Of a stretch of DNA of 64,000 nt, positions 52,068 through 60,113 are shown piece by piece (within the stretch, counting starts at the first letter, position 1; the number at the start of each line of letters is the position of its first letter). Under the pieces are notes generated by a model that saw only the letters and a list, made by a program, of their open reading frames with translations, searched no databases and was not told the DNA's origin. A program made the translations under genes and the position numbers. Source of the stretch: Kitasatospora kifunensis (GTDB lineage: Bacteria; Actinomycetota; Actinomycetes; Streptomycetales; Streptomycetaceae); contig NZ_JACHJV010000001.1 of NCBI RefSeq assembly GCF_014203855.1, positions 5,208,001-5,272,000 of the forward strand. Direction: 5' to 3'.

Positions 52068-52970
52068 ATGGGACGAGAGCAACGAGCCCCCCGCAAGCGT
52101 TCGACCACTCCCGAGGAGCCCACCGCCACGGGACCTCGTTCACGCCGTACCGAGTTCGGCCTGGCCGAGCTCATCCCCGACCGTGACCACCCGCAGGCCT
52201 GGTCACTGCTGCTGGACGGTGCACCGCAGTCGCACGTCGACCTCGCCGACCCCACCCGGCTCGCCTTCGAGTACCAGCGGCGGCTCGGTCACCTGGTGGA
52301 CCTGGCCGCAGCGCCCGGCAAGCCGATCCGGGTGCTGCACCTGGGCGGTGGCGCGCTGACCCTGGCCCGCTATACCGCCGCCACCCGCCCACGCTCGCGG
52401 CAGCAGGTCGCTGAGCTGGACACCACGCTCACCGAGTGGATCCGGGCCGAACTCCCCACCCCGTCCAGCTGGCAGATCAAGGTCCGCGGCGGTGACGCCC
52501 GGGCCGTGTTGGAACGTGCGCCCGAGGCCGGCGCCGACCTGGTGATCGCCGACGTCTTCTCCGGTGCCAGGGTCCCCGCGCACTGCACCACGGTGGAGTT
52601 CGCCACCCTCGCCGCCCGCGCCCTTGCGCCCGGCGGTCGCTACGCCGTCAACATCGCGGACGGTGCCACGCTGGCCTTCGCCCGCTGCCAGGTCGCCACC
52701 CTGCTCGCGGTCTTCCCCGAGGTGGCGCTGATCGCCGACCCGGCGGTGCTGCGCGGCAAGCGGTTCGGCAACCTGATCCTGGTCGCCGCTCACACGCCGC
52801 TGCCGATCGCCGAGTTGGCCCGCCGTACGGCCACCGACCCCACCCTCGCCCGGCTTGAGCACGGGCGCGAACTCGCCGCCTTCACCGGTGGCGCCCCGGT
52901 GGCCACCGACGCCTCGGCCGCGCCGTCCCCGGCGCCGCCGCCGAACACCTTCAAACACGTGGGTCGTTGA
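52068..52970 (+). CDS. Spermidine synthase-like methyltransferase-fold protein
   Basis: The 300-residue protein has the Rossmann methyltransferase core with VLHLGGGALTLARYTAATRP as motif I and DLVIADVFSGARVPAHCTTV as the polyamine-synthase catalytic loop. The usual GGGDG aminopropyltransferase signature is changed to GGGAL, so the reaction may differ from spermidine synthesis. The first 30 residues and the C terminus (Ala/Pro-rich) are disordered. It stands alone, 147 bases after the small prim-pol-like gene. Confidence 0.85.
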   Translation: MGREQRAPRKRSTTPEEPTATGPRSRRTEFGLAELIPDRDHPQAWSLLLDGAPQSHVDLADPTRLAFEYQRRLGHLVDLAAAPGKPIRVLHLGGGALTLARYTAATRPRSRQQVAELDTTLTEWIRAELPTPSSWQIKVRGGDARAVLERAPEAGADLVIADVFSGARVPAHCTTVEFATLAARALAPGGRYAVNIADGATLAFARCQVATLLAVFPEVALIADPAVLRGKRFGNLILVAAHTPLPIAELARRTATDPTLARLEHGRELAAFTGGAPVATDASAAPSPAPPPNTFKHVGR

Positions 52971-53060
52971 GCAGGGCGGCTGCCTGACTGGCGGCCACCG
53001 CCGCCACGTACGCGGGACCTTGGGCGCCGCAGTGGTCAACCGTGGCCTGCGCCAAGGCGA

Positions 53061-54263
53061 TCAGTGGCCGCGCGGCAGTCCGCGGTGCTTGTACATCGCC
53101 GCCCCCGTGAGCAACAGTCCGGCGGCGATCGGGATCAGCACCGCGTCCTGTGATCCGGTCGCCGCGAGCGGCTCGGCGGAGGCGGTGCCGCCCTCGGCCG
53201 CGGACCGGCCGGGGGCGCTCGGCCCGGTCCCGCCCGACTTCGGGGCGCCGGTCCCCGTCAGTCCGCTCGCCGCGTTCGGCCCGCCGACGGCGCCGACCCG
53301 CCCACCGTCCCGCGAGGCCGTGAGCTCCACCGTGTGCGCGCTGACCGCGAGCCCCGACAGGCCATCGGCCGACGGAATTACCGCGCGGCCGCCCGCGGCG
53401 CCCGCGCCCCGCGCGTCAGTGCCGCCGTTCCAGCCGTCCGCGGTGCTTCCTTGCCCCCGGGCCGTCGCCCCGTCCCCCGGTAGCCCGCCCCCGGGCGGCA
53501 ACGGCAGGTGGGAGAGTCGATCACCCTGCCCGCTCGCCCCGCCGGGCGATGCTCCTTGCGCGTCACCGGTGCTCGACCGTGCGTCCTGCGGGGAGCGGCC
53601 CTGCTGCGGACCGGACGGCAGCAGCACAGTCGCGATCGCGAACGCGTCGGGCACCGCCGTCGCCTGGCCGGGTAGCGGCAGGTCACCGGCCCGGATCCGG
53701 TTGTGCAGCAGCTGGTTGACGCTCCCGGTGCCGGTCGCCGCGCCGGCTGCGGCGTTCGTGGCCGTGCCGGTCGCAGCGCCGAGCCCGGTCGAGCCGAGGA
53801 CGCCCGAGCCGCTCGGCTCGACCGCCTCCGCGGCGCCGGGCGCTCGGATCGGCGTGGACCCGTCGGTGAGCCCGGCCGGTGGTGCTCCCGAGCCGCCGCC
53901 CGAGCCGCCGCCCGATCCGGTGCCCGTTCCCGGTTCGCCGGGCGCCAGTGCGTCAGCGGTTCGCCGTCCGCCGCTGGGTGGGTACGCACTGACCGGCTCG
54001 ACCGCCTGGGTCGGTGCCGCGATCGAGCCGACGGCCGCGGCAGGCCCGATGCCGAAACCCAGTCCGATCCCCCAGGCCTGCGCCACGAGCACCACCCAGC
54101 CGCCTGCCCAGGCGCGTGGACGCGATCGCCGTTCCCCCCGTCCCCCGCGCTGCGTCGGCTGGGCCGCCGTTGCCGACCGTGAGGCGGGCGATGGCTCGGG
54201 CGCGGGGAACGGCTGATTGGCTCGCACGTGAGAGGAGAACGAGCCCGACTGCCGAGAGGTCAC
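53061..54263 (-). CDS. LAXTG sortase-anchored, low-complexity surface protein
   Basis: The 400-residue protein has a basic start, one hydrophobic segment (WAGGWVVLVAQAWGIGLGFG, a signal peptide), a long Gly/Ala/Ser/Pro-rich body, and a C-terminal sorting signal: LAATG (366-370), a hydrophobic helix (AVLIPIAAGLLLTGAAMY) and a basic tail. LAXTG is the form recognised by class E sortases in streptomycetes. No sortase gene lies nearby. The middle has one plausible folded patch (NQLLHNRIRAGDLPLPGQAT). Biological role unknown; cell-surface display is well supported. Confidence 0.75.
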   Translation of the reverse strand: MTSRQSGSFSSHVRANQPFPAPEPSPASRSATAAQPTQRGGRGERRSRPRAWAGGWVVLVAQAWGIGLGFGIGPAAAVGSIAAPTQAVEPVSAYPPSGGRRTADALAPGEPGTGTGSGGGSGGGSGAPPAGLTDGSTPIRAPGAAEAVEPSGSGVLGSTGLGAATGTATNAAAGAATGTGSVNQLLHNRIRAGDLPLPGQATAVPDAFAIATVLLPSGPQQGRSPQDARSSTGDAQGASPGGASGQGDRLSHLPLPPGGGLPGDGATARGQGSTADGWNGGTDARGAGAAGGRAVIPSADGLSGLAVSAHTVELTASRDGGRVGAVGGPNAASGLTGTGAPKSGGTGPSAPGRSAAEGGTASAEPLAATGSQDAVLIPIAAGLLLTGAAMYKHRGLPRGH

Positions 54264-54455
54264 GCGGAAGGCTGACGCCTAGGCGGCTGAACTTGTCGGC
54301 GGGGTCGATTTCCGGCCGATCTGACGTCAAGTCAGCCGACGGGGGCGCGCCGCCGCGTGTGGTGGGTCTCGGTAGGCCGAGGCCGCCCGGCGGCTGTGCC
54401 CGCCCGAGTGTCTGCCTTGGATGCCCGCCTCGGGTGTCCGAGTGCCCTGGGTGGG

Positions 54456-54911
54456 TCAGGAGTTGGGGCGCAGCGTCCAGAGCACGCTCATCTCGCCGGT
54501 CACCGCGCCGTCCGCGCGGGTGATCTCGACCGCGACCGGGAACTCCGGGCGCTGGCCCGCATCCAGCTCCGCGATGATCTCCGCGATCGGACGCCCCAGC
54601 GTCGCGGTCGCGGTCACCTCGCCCATCGCCAGCTTCCGGTAGGCGATCTCCGCGCTGACCGCGAGCGGCACGGCCCGCGAGAGCTGGTCACCGAAGGCCG
54701 CCAGCACGATGCACCCGCTGGCCGACTCGCCCAGCGTGAACATCGCGCCGGCGTGCGGCCCGCCCACGTGGTTGTGGTAATCCGGCTGGTCGGGCAGCCG
54801 CAGCACGGCCCGCTCGGGGGTCGTCTCCAGGTACTCCAGGTTCAGCGTCCGGGCCATCGGGACGGTGGAGGCAAGCAGCTGGCCGATCGAGGGTGTCGTC
54901 ATGGCGGTCAT
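54456..54911 (-). CDS. Hotdog-fold thioesterase (PaaI/DUF4442-like)
   Basis: The 151-residue protein has the hotdog core with NHVGGPHAGAMFTLGESASG as the central helix and AEIAYRKLAMGEVTATATLG as the following strands. Such proteins hydrolyse acyl-CoA thioesters, for example aromatic or fatty acyl-CoA, as dimers or tetramers. Start is ATG at 54911; a second ATG at MTTPSIGQL is possible. No pathway neighbour is present. Confidence 0.85.
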   Translation of the reverse strand: MTAMTTPSIGQLLASTVPMARTLNLEYLETTPERAVLRLPDQPDYHNHVGGPHAGAMFTLGESASGCIVLAAFGDQLSRAVPLAVSAEIAYRKLAMGEVTATATLGRPIAEIIAELDAGQRPEFPVAVEITRADGAVTGEMSVLWTLRPNS

Positions 54912-55062
54912 GTTACTTGCCGGTAGCCTGTGGCGGCAGGGGAGATCGGCGAGAGTTTCCGCTCACTCGGCTCAGGGCACGGCCGGCCGCACTGCGCCCT
55001 GAGTTGCGCCCCGGGTTGTGCCCTGCGGGGGCTCGGGTCCGGGTCTGACTCCGGAAACGACT

Positions 55063-55096
55063 GAGGGCCTGATCTCCGACTGGAGATCAGGCCCTC
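55063..55096 (-). terminator. Hairpin terminator downstream of tRNA-His
   Basis: GAGGGCCTGATCTCC and GGAGATCAGGCCCTC form perfect 15-base arms around the loop GACT. It lies ten bases from the 3' end of the tRNA gene. Confidence 0.8.
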
Positions 55097-55105
55097 AACT
55101 ACTGG

Positions 55106-55179
55106 GGTGAGTGACGGGACTCGAACCCGCGGCCACCTGGACCACAACCAGGTGCTCTACCAACTGAGCTACACCCACC
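55106..55179 (-). tRNA. tRNA-His (anticodon GTG)
   Basis: The cloverleaf has acceptor GTGGGTG/CACTCAC, anticodon stem CCTGG/CCAGG around TTGTGGT (anticodon GTG) and a T arm with TTCGAGT. The extra G(-1) at 55179 and discriminator C are encoded, as required for histidyl-tRNA identity, and the next three bases read CCA. A 15-bp hairpin follows. Its place beside orn matches the streptomycete arrangement I recall. Confidence 0.95.
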
Positions 55180-55388
55180 ATCTGTCCGGCGCGTTCCCGC
55201 GCTGACAGGAAGAACTCTACAGGATCCGAGAGGGTGCTCGCGCCAGGGTTTCCCCGCCTGACCAGCCGGGCGGCGGTGCCGCGGCGCCGGAGTGACCGGC
55301 GCCACACCGCCGGAACCACCGCCCGGCACCGCCGGCCCTGCTCAACCACCGCCCAGCGCGCCGCCGTCCGGGGCCGCGGCGCGCAGAC

Positions 55389-55991
55389 TCAGTCCGACGG
55401 CAGCTGGTGCTTGGCGGCGATCTCCCGCGCCGCATCGCCGTCCGGGCCGGGCTGCGGGACGAACACCGTCTCGCGGTAGTACCGCAGTTCGGCGATGCTC
55501 TCCCGGATGTCGGCCAGCGCCCGGTGGCTGCCACCCTTCGGCGGGCTGTTGTAGTACGCCTTCGGGTACCAGCGGCGGGCCAGCTCCTTGATCGAGGAGA
55601 CGTCCACGATCCGGTAGTGCAGGTGCTGCTCAAGGGCCGGCATGTCCCGGGAGAGGAACCCGCGGTCGGTGGCGACGGAGTTGCCGCACAGCGGGGTCCG
55701 CCCGGCTTCCGGGGCGTGCTTGCGCACGTAGTCGAGCACCAGCTGCTCGGCCTCGGCCAACGTCACCCCGTCGGCGAGCTCGTCGAGCAGGCCGGAGGAG
55801 GTGTGCATCTCGCGTACCACCTCCGGCATGGTCGCGAGCGCCTCCTGGGGCGGGCGGATCACGACATCCACGCCCTCGCCGAGGATGTTGAGCTCGGAGT
55901 CGGTGACCAGCGCGGCCACCTCGATCAGCGCATCGCGATCGAGGTCCAGGCCGGTCATTTCACAGTCGATCCATACCAAACGGTCGTTCAC
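55389..55991 (-). CDS. orn: Oligoribonuclease
   Basis: The 200-residue 3'-5' exoribonuclease removes 2-5-base RNA fragments, including the dinucleotides from cyclic-di-nucleotide breakdown. The DEDDh residues are visible: Asp and Glu in [10 protein letters not shown] (9, 11), the central Asp ([19 protein letters not shown]) and the HRALAD His/Asp near the C terminus ([18 protein letters not shown]). GTG at 55991 gives the family length; the frame is open to 56225 but that part is low-complexity. adpA lies upstream on the same strand across 320 bases with two large hairpins. In streptomycetes adpA and orn are neighbours. Confidence 0.96.
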   Translation of the reverse strand: MNDRLVWIDCEMTGLDLDRDALIEVAALVTDSELNILGEGVDVVIRPPQEALATMPEVVREMHTSSGLLDELADGVTLAEAEQLVLDYVRKHAPEAGRTPLCGNSVATDRGFLSRDMPALEQHLHYRIVDVSSIKELARRWYPKAYYNSPPKGGSHRALADIRESIAELRYYRETVFVPQPGPDGDAAREIAAKHQLPSD

Positions 55992-56311
55992 ACGACTCAC
56001 CCTACGGTGCACGCCCACCGCGCGGGCGCCGCCGGGGCCGCTGCTGCCGCGCGCCGGGTCAACTGGCGAGCCCTCAGCGGGCTTCCCAGAGGCCTCCTTG
56101 GGGCGCGGCTCCTCTTTCTCCTTGCGGTTTCTCTCTACGGTCTCTCTCTGCGGTCTCTTTGGTGAGGCTGCCTGGACAGCGGCGCGCTGTGGCCCGTCGT
56201 TCCATGAACGACGGGCCACAGTCACCTGGCACTCGCTGGGCCGCCGCCGACTAGTGACGCGTCAGGCAGCCTTTGCCCGTCGCGACGGGGTGAAGGCTGC
56301 CTGACGCGTCA
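55992..56311. other. adpA-orn intergenic region with purine-tract repeats and two hairpins
   Basis: On the minus strand the part nearest orn is purine-rich, with repeated AGAGACCG-type blocks and an AAGGAGAAAGAGG run (about 56095-56165). Upstream of it are two strong hairpins (56187-56221 and 56251-56315). The purine tract could hold an orn ribosome loading site or promoter region. No separate gene was recognised. Confidence 0.55.
56187..56221 (-). terminator. Second hairpin between adpA and orn
   Basis: CTGTGGCCCGTCGTTC and GAACGACGGGCCACAG are perfect 16-base arms with the three-base loop CAT. It follows the larger adpA-end hairpin by about 30 bases. Confidence 0.75.
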
Positions 56312-56315
56312 CTAG
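56251..56315 (-). terminator. 23-bp-arm hairpin overlapping the adpA stop codon
   Basis: CTAGTGACGCGTCAGGCAGC plus CTT pairs perfectly with its complement at 56293-56315 across a 19-base loop that itself contains CCCGTC/GACGGG. The adpA stop (56312-56314) lies within one arm, so a terminating ribosome would cover it. Confidence 0.8.
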
Positions 56316-58807
56316 GCCTCAGCCGTGGTGTCGGCGGTCGTGTCCACCGCGTCGGTCGCGTCCGCCGCCCCGGCGAGATCCGCGACGTCCACCGGGGATG
56401 GCGGCGCGGTCGCCGGTGCCGCCACCGGGTGCGTGCCGAGCTGCACTGCGGCGCGCTGCTCCGCTCGGCCTGCGGCGTCGCCGACGGGCGCGCCACCGGG
56501 CCGGGCCGTCGTTCCCGGGGCGCCGTAACCGCCACCCCGGGGGCCGCCGGTGCTCGCGCCGCTACCGTCGCCGCGGCGACCGGCGGCCTGCTGACTGCCC
56601 GACAGACCGGTGCGCTCCGCCCGGTCCGCCGTGTCCCGCCCGCCCGACGCGCGGGTGCCGCCGCCGAGTAGGCCGGCGCCACCGGTTGCGCCGCTGCTCC
56701 CGGTCACCCGGCCGTCAGTGCGTCGGCCGGGCCGCTCAGCGACCGGGCGTTCAGCGGACAGCCGGTCTGTGGACAGCCGGTCGGTGGACGGGCGTTCCAC
56801 GGCCGGACGCTCCGTGGCCGAACGTTCCACGGCTGGACGTTCCGTGGACCGGCGGTCGGCCGTCGGTCGCTCGGTGCGATGGCCGGTACCCGCGCCCCGC
56901 GCGCTCGGCTGCGAGTGGCCGTCCTCGGCCACCGCGTGCTCGACCGGACGCGGCGACCCGGCCGGACCGCGCCGGGTGGCCGGCCCGGGCTGGGGTGGGA
57001 CCAGCGGCCGGATGCGGTTCTTGCCGGGGGGCGGCAGCGCGCCGGGCGGTAGTGCCCGCCCGTTCGCGGCCGATCCGTTTGCGGCTGATCCGCTCGGGCC
57101 TGATCGGCTTGCGCCACCGGCCGTGCCCTTTGCACCGATGCCGCGTGAGCCGCCGGCGCCGGCCGAGCCCTGACTCGGGCCGCCCTCGGCCGTCGTCCCC
57201 GCGCCACCGACCGGCTGCCCCGCGGCCGCGCCGCTCGCACTGCTCGCGGCACCTCCGCCGGGCGTGCTCGCGCCGAGCCCGGCGGCCGCGGCGCCCGTGA
57301 AGCCCCCGGCCGACGAACCCGCCGCAGTCGAGCCGGCGACGCCCGCGACACCGCCGAGACCACCCAGCCCGGGAGCGCCGACCGCGCCGGTGGCGCCGCC
57401 GAAGCCCGATCCCGCCGCCGGGTTGCCCGGTCCGCTGGTGACCCCGACCGTCCGTTCGACCGCGCGGTCGCCGACCCGCTCGGCCGACCCGCCCTGCGGG
57501 GGCACGCCGGCGACCGGACCAGGCCCTGGGCGACGAGCCCGGTAGCTGGTCCGGTAGGCGGCGGGGGAGACGCCGAGCTGGCGGCGGAAGTGCCCGCGCA
57601 GCGCGACCGGCGAGCGGAACCCGCAGCGCCGGGCGACATCGTCGACCGAGAGTTCGGACGTCTCCAGCAGCCGCTGCGCCTGGAGCACCCGCTGGGTGAT
57701 CAGCCACTGCAGCGGCGCGCTGCCCGTGAGCGTGCGGAACCGCCGGTCGAAGGTCCGCCGACTCATGTACGCGCGGGCCGCCAGGACCTCGACGTCGAAC
57801 TGCTGGTTGAGGTTCTCCAGCGCCCAGGTCACCACCTCGGCGAGCGGGTCGTTGCCGATTTCTTCTGGTAATGACTGGTCGATGTACTGCGCCTGACCGC
57901 CCCCGCTGCGCCGGTTGGGTACCACCAGGCGGCGGGCCAGCGCATTAGCGGCCTCGGCGCCGTGGTCGCTGCGGACCACGTGCAGGCACAGGTCGATGCC
58001 GGCGGCGGTGCCGGCCGAGGTGAGCACGTCGCCGTCGTCCACGAAGAGTTCGCGCGGATCGACGTGCACCCGCGGGTATCGCTTGGCGAGCGTCGGCGCG
58101 TACATCCAGTGGGTGGTCGCGGGGCGGCCGTCCAGCAGTCCAGCGGCGGCCAGCACGAAGGCGCCGGTGCAGAGCCCGATGATTCGCGCGCCCTCGTGAT
58201 GGGCCTTGCGCAGGGCGGCGATCGCCTCCACCGGCGGCGGCTGCGAGATCGAGCGCCAGGCGGGGACCACGATGGTGCCGGCCCTGGCGAGCGCTTCCAG
58301 GCCGAACGGTGCGGTCAGGGTCACGCCCCCGGTGGTGGTCAGCGGCCCGTCCTCGCCCGCGCAGACCAGCAGCCGGTAGCGCGGCACACCCGCGTCCTGG
58401 CGGTCCACCCCGAAGACCGAGAGCGGGATGGAACTCTCGAAGATCGGCGCTCCGCTGAAGATCAGGACGGCGACGGTCTCACGGCGCCGCCGCCCGGCGA
58501 GCTTGCGCGGGGCGACGCTGATGGCCGGCCCGCCCTGGCCGCCTCCCGCGCCGAGGCCGGGCGACCCGCCCGAGCCGCTGCTGCCCAGGCTGCCGGCCCC
58601 CAGGCCGCTCCCGCTCAGGCCGCTGCCTCCCAGGCCACTTCCGCCCAGCGCGGCAGGTCCGCCGAGGCCGACCGGACCGAGGCTGCCAGACCCACCGAGG
58701 CCGGTGGGCCCTGCGGGGCTGCCCAAGCCGCTGCCGAGGCCGGAGCTGACGGGGTATCCGCTGAGGCCGCCACCCTCGTTCGACTCACTACCCAGACCTG
58801 ACGCCAT
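56312..58807 (-). CDS. adpA: AdpA-like global developmental regulator with extended termini
   Basis: The core (about residues 95-420 from the ATG used here) is AdpA: RKLAGRRRRETVAVLIFSG, the DJ-1/PfpI-like dimerisation domain with VVPAWRSI and GLCTGAFVLAAAGLLDGR, and an AraC HTH with YMSRRTFDRRFRTLTGSAPL and RCGFRSPVALRGHFRRQLG. A TTA leucine codon (57869-57871) sits in the linker, as in streptomycetes, so translation should depend on bldA tRNA-Leu. Unusually it has a Gly/Ser-rich N-terminal extension and a C-terminal extension of about 400 residues with ERPAVER/STDRLS repeats. The start is uncertain; the frame opens to TTG at 59149. Confidence 0.85.
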   Translation of the reverse strand: MASGLGSESNEGGGLSGYPVSSGLGSGLGSPAGPTGLGGSGSLGPVGLGGPAALGGSGLGGSGLSGSGLGAGSLGSSGSGGSPGLGAGGGQGGPAISVAPRKLAGRRRRETVAVLIFSGAPIFESSIPLSVFGVDRQDAGVPRYRLLVCAGEDGPLTTTGGVTLTAPFGLEALARAGTIVVPAWRSISQPPPVEAIAALRKAHHEGARIIGLCTGAFVLAAAGLLDGRPATTHWMYAPTLAKRYPRVHVDPRELFVDDGDVLTSAGTAAGIDLCLHVVRSDHGAEAANALARRLVVPNRRSGGGQAQYIDQSLPEEIGNDPLAEVVTWALENLNQQFDVEVLAARAYMSRRTFDRRFRTLTGSAPLQWLITQRVLQAQRLLETSELSVDDVARRCGFRSPVALRGHFRRQLGVSPAAYRTSYRARRPGPGPVAGVPPQGGSAERVGDRAVERTVGVTSGPGNPAAGSGFGGATGAVGAPGLGGLGGVAGVAGSTAAGSSAGGFTGAAAAGLGASTPGGGAASSASGAAAGQPVGGAGTTAEGGPSQGSAGAGGSRGIGAKGTAGGASRSGPSGSAANGSAANGRALPPGALPPPGKNRIRPLVPPQPGPATRRGPAGSPRPVEHAVAEDGHSQPSARGAGTGHRTERPTADRRSTERPAVERSATERPAVERPSTDRLSTDRLSAERPVAERPGRRTDGRVTGSSGATGGAGLLGGGTRASGGRDTADRAERTGLSGSQQAAGRRGDGSGASTGGPRGGGYGAPGTTARPGGAPVGDAAGRAEQRAAVQLGTHPVAAPATAPPSPVDVADLAGAADATDAVDTTADTTAEA
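57869..57871 (-). other. TTA (rare leucine) codon in adpA linker
   Basis: The plus strand reads TAA, the codon on the coding strand is TTA within DQSLPEEIG, between the PfpI-like and AraC domains. In streptomycetes the only tRNA reading UUA is the bldA product, so this codon links AdpA synthesis to development. Confidence 0.85.
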
Positions 58808-60113
58808 GCCACGTCCCGGGCCGCCGTCGGCCGCGGCGCTCGCCGCCGCCGCAGCCATCCCTCCCGCCATCCTGGACTGGGCGACGGGGGCGAACGGGCC
58901 GTTCTGGCCTAGTGCGGCCGCACCGAAGGGCTCCTGACGGATCGTTCGGCTCCTGCCGACCGCACCGAGGCCGCCGGCCTGGGGGAGGCCAGGGGAGGAG
59001 AGGGACCGAGGGGAGATGTACGGCGGAGTGAGCGAAGCCGACGGGGTGAGCGGGGCCGCACCTCTCGGGGTGTGGCCCACATGGCCGGCCGGGGACTGGC
59101 CGCTGTCAGGACCTGTCTCGCTCCTGCTCACCCTGTTCAAGGCGCCCAAGCCCCCTCGGTGGTGTGGTGTGGTGATGCGGCACTGCTTAACAAGATCGAA
59201 TCTACTGGGTGCACCGTCGCCGTTGTGACAAGTTCACCATCCGACGCTATGTCGACATGGCAATTTGGCGTGATGCATTCGATCACGAAGCGTGGCACCC
59301 GTCGACCCCTCTGGGAAGGGGGCGGGCGATCCGGTGGCTGGTTGCGGTACAGCGGATCCCTGGGGGCAGCGGATCCTTGACCTCCTGAGGCATCTTCGCC
59401 TGGAGGTATCTCCAACCGTCGTCGACTGAACCAAAACTGACTGAAAATAGGCGTTGCGGAGTTGGGGCGCGCGGTGTCCACGTGCGCCTGGCGGGCTGGT
59501 GGCGAGCGCCCCGCTTGGCCGTCAGGCCGGGGTTCGCCATGTGATCACCGTGGCCCTGCTCGCTGCCCTGCCTACCATCCTGCCTCCAGGGCTCCAGTCG
59601 GAGCCGGCTCGAACAGGCCACACCTGACAAGGGAGACCTTGGTGCGGTCTGCTGCCGCCCTGGCCGCAGCGCTGGGCCGCGGCGCCGGCTGCGCGGTCGG
59701 CGGTGTGCTCGATGGCCTGCTCGGCTGCGTGGGCGGCGGGCCAGCCGTGGCGGATCGGCAGAATTCGCGCCGGGTTCAAGGGGTGATCCCGGCAATCGGC
59801 TTCATTATTTTCGGGTTGGATGATCGAGTGCGCCGTGATCTTCGTGACCGAACTGAAAGTAATACGAATAACCTCTCGAGCTGACCTCATCTCTCTGGCC
59901 ACTCCCATCGATCCCCCCTGTCGCAGACTGCTGTCGATCCCACGCGGACGATTGCACCTACCGCCCATTCCAAGGCGAGTCCGGGTCGTTGTCCGGCCGG
60001 CCACCCACAGCCGTACCCCGCTACCTGGTCGAACGGTGTCCGCAGCCCCGCGACCGCTTTTCCTGCGTCCGCGATTGGGGACCGGCTCCCCTCTCAGCCG
60101 GTGATGCCCGCAC
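58808..60113. other. adpA leader/upstream region
   Basis: The adpA frame stays open to 59149, and TTG at 59140 is ten bases from a GAGGGGG site, so part of this may be coding. On the minus strand TAGATT at 59199-59204 with TTGTCA about 20 bases further upstream is a possible promoter. TGGCGTGATG at 59266-59275 is one base off the AdpA consensus TGGCSNGWWY. Between 59400 and 60100 I see no convincing gene; a lower-GC segment lies near 59790-59890. Confidence 0.4.

Noticed and set aside
55992-56225. N-terminal extension of oligoribonuclease
   Set aside because: The frame is open upstream of the GTG at 55991, but it encodes low-complexity Lys/Glu/Pro sequence from purine-tract repeats and crosses a hairpin. 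The family length is met from 55991.
59462-60004. Overlapping open frames on both strands upstream of adpA
   Set aside because: Neither strand gives a protein-like sequence, a good start site or recognisable motifs; openness is expected at this base composition.
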